64,000 nt of DNA from Paenibacillus durus (GTDB lineage Bacteria; Bacillota; Bacilli; Paenibacillales; Paenibacillaceae), in contig NZ_CP009288.1 of assembly GCF_000756615.1 (NCBI RefSeq), forward strand, positions 5,580,001 through 5,644,000, written 5' to 3'. The notes under the pieces were generated by a model. The model was not told where the DNA came from. It saw only the letters and a list, made by a program, of their open reading frames with translations, and made no database searches. Made by a program: the position numbers and the translations under genes. Positions 60,186 to 64,000 of the stretch are shown here, piece by piece (position 1 is the first letter of the stretch; every line of letters begins with the position of its first letter).

Positions 60186-60326
60186 TAGAACTGACTTAGA
60201 ATAACTTCTATTCGTTATTATTTTTAAATCAAACAGTATACTATGTTTTGATAACTGGACTAATACATACTCTCTACAACTTTATTTTGCACACTTAACA
60301 AAAGTCGACGTTGTCCAAACTCTTCT

Positions 60327-60893
60327 TTAATCTTCTACGGGCCATGCATGATACCAGTGAGCTGATATCTTCTTTAACTTAAAGTGCCTTTTTGTATCTG
60401 GGGTATTTACATATTTAGGTTTATGTCCGTCTCTTCTGTGTACCAATGAATATCGACCATTTGCGATTTCAAATTCTACCTGGTTTTCATAAACTCTAAT
60501 TAAATATAAATATTCCATATCGCCATGATGAAAAGCTTTTGCCTCAATTTTCTCCAGAGATTTTTTCTCTTTTGGGCTCATCGTTACTTCAACGAAATCT
60601 TCAGTGTTGACATTTTCATATTTTAAATTGACTGTTCCATCAGGATTCTCATGTACATTTATATAATCGTCCTTCATTTGTCCTTTGCTAAACTCACGAT
60701 AAGCCAAGTCCGCTATAGTCTGGAAATCGCTTTTATAGGTATCAAAATCTCTTACTTTGTACTCCCAAGTTGACCACAGGAGAGTCCCTAGTAAAAAATT
60801 ACAACCCCCTAATAATACACTAAATGAAATGATGGCTATCAATACCGATTTAATTAACGATTTAATTTTTTTGTTTTTGTTAATTTCATTCAT
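60327..60893 (-). CDS. putative immunity lipoprotein of module A
   Basis: Protein of 188 residues. N-terminal helix ends SVLLGGC, a good lipobox, so it is probably a lipoprotein on the membrane's outer face. The mature part (YKVRDFDTYKSDFQTIADLA ... HFKLKKISAHWYHAWPVED) is AT-rich. It starts 45 bases after the stop of the DUF3289-like tip. A duplicate with a changed centre lies at 37928. Family not recognised. Confidence 0.72.
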   Translation of the reverse strand: MNEINKNKKIKSLIKSVLIAIISFSVLLGGCNFLLGTLLWSTWEYKVRDFDTYKSDFQTIADLAYREFSKGQMKDDYINVHENPDGTVNLKYENVNTEDFVEVTMSPKEKKSLEKIEAKAFHHGDMEYLYLIRVYENQVEFEIANGRYSLVHRRDGHKPKYVNTPDTKRHFKLKKISAHWYHAWPVED

Positions 60894-60937
60894 TCATTCA
60901 ATCAATCCTTTCTTAATAGTTTCTGGGAATATTACTG

Positions 60938-62929
60938 TTACAGCTTTTCATCAAACTCAATAATGGTTAGAAAAGGTTTATGTCTTCCTTTTAATTCTGT
61001 ATAATGTTGTAAAATATACCATGACCTTAAACCTCCCCATTGTCTTTGTTGAGTTACGTCCTCTTCATCCAAACCGAAATTATCCCAAAGCATAAAATGT
61101 AATGTCCCACTGTAAGTAGATCCATTTTTTTTAACTGATGATAATTTAATACTATTCCCCTCAAAACCATGAATTGTAATTCCATAACCTTTAACTTTAC
61201 TATCTAAGAATCCATTAAAAGAAGGTTGATTAATTTTATGACTCATTGCTTCTACCATTAAACTATTATCTCTATCTGCTGCATTATATTTTAATTTGGA
61301 TGTATCACCATTATACTTCTTCAACAACTTCTTGACCGTTTTCTTGATATCGCTAACATACTCCTTAACAACCCCTTTATTTCGGACTTTATTTGTTAGC
61401 GTGTTGTTTCTATATGGAGTGCCTGTTCCAGACATGAAATGGTCAACCATATCCAATGCGATATCTTCCATATCCCCTATAGAAGTGAGTCTAACTAAAA
61501 ATTCAAAATCTCTTCGCCAATCATCTTCATCCTTATTCTTGAATTCATCTTGATAATACCAAGCACTTAATATATCCTCTAGTTGTTTTTTAGACTTATC
61601 ATTGTATTGCATGTCCTCAGGGTTCTTTCTTATTTCCGTTTGATAGATTAGCAATTTAGCCTCTTCGTAAGCTTCATAGGTTGGTTTGACGAATCTTCCT
61701 GTGTCATCATCTGCTCCTGATCTATGTCCACTCGGATCTGTATAATTCAATGGATTATTCTCCACATACGTATACAAATTCAACGTCAGCGGATTATTAA
61801 TCTCCCCTTCATACGTATCCTCCGATATAAACCGGGCCGGGCGCGGGTCGTAGTAACGGGCTTGCAGGTAGTAGTACTGCGTCTTCCGATCCCAGTAATA
61901 GGCGGCATAGCGGTATGGGTTTTCCTTCACCAGCTCTGTTGTGATATCCTCGGTCGGCTCCGCTTCCTCCGTTACAAGGTCGGTGATTCCTGCAGAGGTG
62001 TCCGTGACTGTTTGTTCCACCGCTGCCGAATCGTCGGTTACGGTCTGTTCCTGGCTTGGCTCGCCATTGGCCTTGCCATTAGCCTTTCCATTAGCCTTAC
62101 CATTAGCCTTGCCATTGCCGTTGCCGGGATGGTAGTCCGGTTCGGTGTTGCCGCTCTCGTCTTCCGGTCCCTGCAAGGAGCCCGGGCTGCCGTTGCCGCT
62201 TCCGAGATCCCCCATCCAGCCAATACCTTCACGCACACGCTCGCCATACCGGTTGTACATGCCGGTTACCAGACCCCAGGCATCGTATTCGTACCGGGCC
62301 GCTATTTTGCCCTCGGCATCCGTCAGCGCGACGACATCCCCGTAGCCGTTGTATACATACCAATAGGTCTGTCCCTTGTACGTAATCGTCAGCGGCCGCT
62401 CGTTCGTATCGTATGAATACGACTTCGTGACCCCGCCGGCTCCATCCCGTTCCTCGGTGATGACCCAAGTATCGCCTTTATAGACATAGTTCGTTACTTC
62501 TTGCGTTTCGCCCGTATGATTGAACCGGGTCTTGCTGATCCTACGCCCCAGCATATCATAGGCATACTTCTCACCGAACCCGTCCGGGAAGGTGACTTTG
62601 GTCAGCTGCCCGCGCGCATTCCACTCATATTTGCTGCGGGCGTCAGTCAGCAGATTTCCGGCATCGTCATATGAGTAATCGTATTCCTCGTACCGGATCA
62701 GGTCTTCCCGGTGAACCAGCTGATTGCGGGTATTGTACGTATATTTCGTTCCGATGACCGTATATCCTTTTCCGACTTCGCGAATGCGTTCGAACAGCTT
62801 ATCATGACCGCCCGGCGGCAGGTTGACTTCGCCATTGACGATGTTGTCGATCGCGGCCAGGATGTGTTCGATTTGGCCGGTTTCGAACAAGCTGTCTATT
62901 CCCTCGACCGATCCTTCTCCTGATCCCAC
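60938..62929 (-). CDS. Rhs protein, module A with DUF3289-like tip
   Basis: Most complete module, about 663 residues: helical region, several YD repeats (YTYNTRNQLVHREDLIRYEE, YSYDDAGNLLTDARSKYEWN), linker with GKAN repeats, core end (YLQARYYDPRPARFISEDTY) and a tip of about 270 residues. The tip resembles DUF3289 (DMVDHFMSGTGTPYRNNTLT, LHFMLWDNFGLDEEDV, LRSWYILQHY). No Hint domain. The first in-frame start is a GTG inside the protein; a frameshift near 63010 cuts it off from the codons further upstream, so it may not be made. Confidence 0.82.
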   Translation of the reverse strand: MGSGEGSVEGIDSLFETGQIEHILAAIDNIVNGEVNLPPGGHDKLFERIREVGKGYTVIGTKYTYNTRNQLVHREDLIRYEEYDYSYDDAGNLLTDARSKYEWNARGQLTKVTFPDGFGEKYAYDMLGRRISKTRFNHTGETQEVTNYVYKGDTWVITEERDGAGGVTKSYSYDTNERPLTITYKGQTYWYVYNGYGDVVALTDAEGKIAARYEYDAWGLVTGMYNRYGERVREGIGWMGDLGSGNGSPGSLQGPEDESGNTEPDYHPGNGNGKANGKANGKANGKANGEPSQEQTVTDDSAAVEQTVTDTSAGITDLVTEEAEPTEDITTELVKENPYRYAAYYWDRKTQYYYLQARYYDPRPARFISEDTYEGEINNPLTLNLYTYVENNPLNYTDPSGHRSGADDDTGRFVKPTYEAYEEAKLLIYQTEIRKNPEDMQYNDKSKKQLEDILSAWYYQDEFKNKDEDDWRRDFEFLVRLTSIGDMEDIALDMVDHFMSGTGTPYRNNTLTNKVRNKGVVKEYVSDIKKTVKKLLKKYNGDTSKLKYNAADRDNSLMVEAMSHKINQPSFNGFLDSKVKGYGITIHGFEGNSIKLSSVKKNGSTYSGTLHFMLWDNFGLDEEDVTQQRQWGGLRSWYILQHYTELKGRHKPFLTIIEFDEKL
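62064..62123. repeat. 12-base minisatellite in Rhs linker
   Basis: Five tandem 12-base units of the CCATTAGCCTTG type, encoding (N/G)GKA repeats. Other modules have fewer: about three units at 43705-43764 and two at 59410-59458. Confidence 0.75.
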
Positions 62930-63090
62930 GCCTGAACCAAACTGCCTGCCTAGTTTCTTATATAGGCCGAGCTTCTTGCCGTTCCCTTTCTCGAGCGCTT
63001 TTATCCAGCCTTTGCCGCACCCAGCACCGCCGCGTCAGAGCCCTTATCCTTGCCATTTCCGTTAACATAACCACAACCGCCTCATACTTT
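62930..63090 (-). pseudogene. frameshifted upstream end of Rhs module A
   Basis: Upstream of the module A frame the codons read WIKALEKGNGKKLGLYKKLG; a one-base shift at about 63005-63020 separates this from YVNGNGKDKGSDAAVLGAAK further upstream. The real N terminus, signal peptide and most YD repeats are absent. The stretch 63091-63352 carries no gene I can support and probably includes the end of the transposon to the right. Confidence 0.65.
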
Positions 63091-63352
63091 ACTTTCGCCT
63101 GTGCAATCGAGCCTAACTTTTCTTTCTTTGTTTTTTCGCATGTAAAAAAGCTCATTCCTCCTCATCGTTCAAGTTAGAATAAGCCTTTAAGAGTTTATCA
63201 AGTATCAAGTTTTTTAGTGGTTGTATTGTACGATCCTATTACTGGGATTGTAAACTGTTACTGCTAACCCATAATGACCGGAGGTTGACGGTGTAAGCTG
63301 TCCTGCTATTGACGGCCATGCTGTCCGCAGTAGGATAGAAAAGCAGGGAGAA

Positions 63353-64000
63353 TCATGACAATTCTCCCTGGATCACGCGCTTTACCATATGGTCGTCCAC
63401 AATCCGGTGCTTGTTCTGTGCGCCGTAGATCAACGCGTGGGTACAGAGCTTGTTCACCAGCCGGGCGGCTCCGCTGGAAAAACGGTAGATTTCATCCATC
63501 GCCGCCTCCGTAAACAGTTCATGCTCGGCACCTGCTGCACTCAGATGCCTCTTCATATAGGCCCCCACTTCCGCCCGGTCCATATGCGGAAGATAACACT
63601 GCATATCAATTCGCTGGCGGATCGCCGCATAGGCTTGCAGCCCCAGCCGGTCCCACAGTTCGCTTTGCCCCACCAGAATCAGGGCCATCGGACTCTGTGA
63701 ATCCATTTTCAGATTTAGTAGAAATCGCAGTTCCTCCAGCATCTCCCGGTCCAGCAGATGGGCTTCATCGACCACGACCACGGGCTGTAGCCGGTGAATC
63801 CCACGCATGAGTTCAATCTCCCGGTGTAACTGCCGTTTTGCATCCCCCCGGTAAAATTTCGACTCACAGCCGAGCTGCTCCAGCAGCCCTTTGTAGAAGT
63901 GGCGCGGGGTCAGTTTCGAATCGGACAGGTAGAGTAGCTTAAAGCGCGCCTCGTCCAGTTCCTTGGCTAACCGCCGGATCGTAGTCGTTTTCCCGGTCCC
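63353..64000 (-). CDS. ExeA/TniB-like AAA ATPase of a transposon (partial)
   Basis: The frame runs off the right edge; 215 residues are visible, starting inside Walker A (GTGKTTTIRRLAKELDEARF). Walker B is PVVVVDEAHLLD, and VGQSELWDRLGLQAYAAIRQ and SSGAARLVNKLCTHAL are typical of ExeA-type ATPases that accompany DDE transposases. It probably belongs to a transposon that lies mostly beyond the window and displaced the 5' part of the Rhs locus. Confidence 0.85.
   Translation of the reverse strand, partial: GTGKTTTIRRLAKELDEARFKLLYLSDSKLTPRHFYKGLLEQLGCESKFYRGDAKRQLHREIELMRGIHRLQPVVVVDEAHLLDREMLEELRFLLNLKMDSQSPMALILVGQSELWDRLGLQAYAAIRQRIDMQCYLPHMDRAEVGAYMKRHLSAAGAEHELFTEAAMDEIYRFSSGAARLVNKLCTHALIYGAQNKHRIVDDHMVKRVIQGELS

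Noticed and set aside
62064..62123. Possible CRISPR-like repeat
   Set aside because: Units are 12 bases, directly tandem and in frame with the protein; there are no spacers or cas genes.

Overview
The window looks like a chromosomal segment of a spore-forming, GC-moderate Bacillota, most like Paenibacillus. Pointers are strong AGGAGG ribosome binding sites, frequent GTG/TTG starts, a Spo0E-type phosphatase, a DUF3243 protein, an LtaS-type enzyme, a heterodimeric ABC exporter behind MarR, and CRP/FNR-type boxes. The genus is inferred from gene content; no rRNA or other marker is present. I saw no tRNA, rRNA or CRISPR array.

Positions 1-36750 are an ordinary, tightly packed core region, mostly on the minus strand. 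A formate/redox stretch (1.4-8.3 kb) holds a molybdopterin oxidoreductase, a formate/nitrite channel, an NADH oxidase and formate-tetrahydrofolate ligase. The channel and the oxidase each carry two FNR-like palindromes upstream. Then come a luciferase-like monooxygenase, DUF3243, a VanY-like carboxypeptidase, a DEAD-box helicase with an RG-rich tail, a phasin-like/ABC1-kinase pair, a ThuA-like protein, a uroporphyrinogen-III synthase-like protein, a chemoreceptor, a Fur-family regulator, a diguanylate cyclase with an I-site, a FAD/Rieske oxidoreductase, an SDR, an IsdG-type monooxygenase, the MarR-ABC-ABC operon, Spo0E, the cidR/cidAB divergon, a Gfo/Idh/MocA gene broken by an in-frame TAG, a Cas4-like nuclease/XPD-like helicase, LtaS and a second MarR.

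Positions 36880-63100 are entirely different: a 26 kb array read on the minus strand, made of repeated pieces of one Rhs/WapA-type polymorphic toxin gene. Each piece is followed by a different, AT-rich toxin tip, a small immunity-type gene and a terminator hairpin. From 5' to 3' (right to left) the tips are DUF3289-like, an Ntox21-like domain behind a Hint domain, a frameshifted DUF4258-like tip with a DUF1871 partner, two fragments with lipoprotein partners, a remnant with a DUF4163/DUF3298 lipoprotein, a Hint domain with an H..R..RG tip, a GH19 lysozyme/chitinase tip with a DUF4163/DUF3298 lipoprotein, a NADAR remnant with a third DUF4163/DUF3298 lipoprotein, and a duplicate of the first immunity gene. 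No piece has a visible promoter-proximal start or secretion signal, so most look like orphan (stored or decaying) cassettes.

The array has been heavily hit by mobile DNA. There are two inverted copies of one IS3 element, each inside a DUF4163/DUF3298 gene; an IS66 element whose tnpB contains an IS4/IS1634-type element; an IS630 element; a 74 bp insertion inside a terminator; and a probable group II intron fragment. The right edge of the window is the 3' part of an ExeA/TniB-like ATPase gene.

The most interesting idea is that RsiV-like DUF4163/DUF3298 lipoproteins, a fold known to bind lysozyme, serve here as surface immunity proteins against lysozyme-type Rhs tips.
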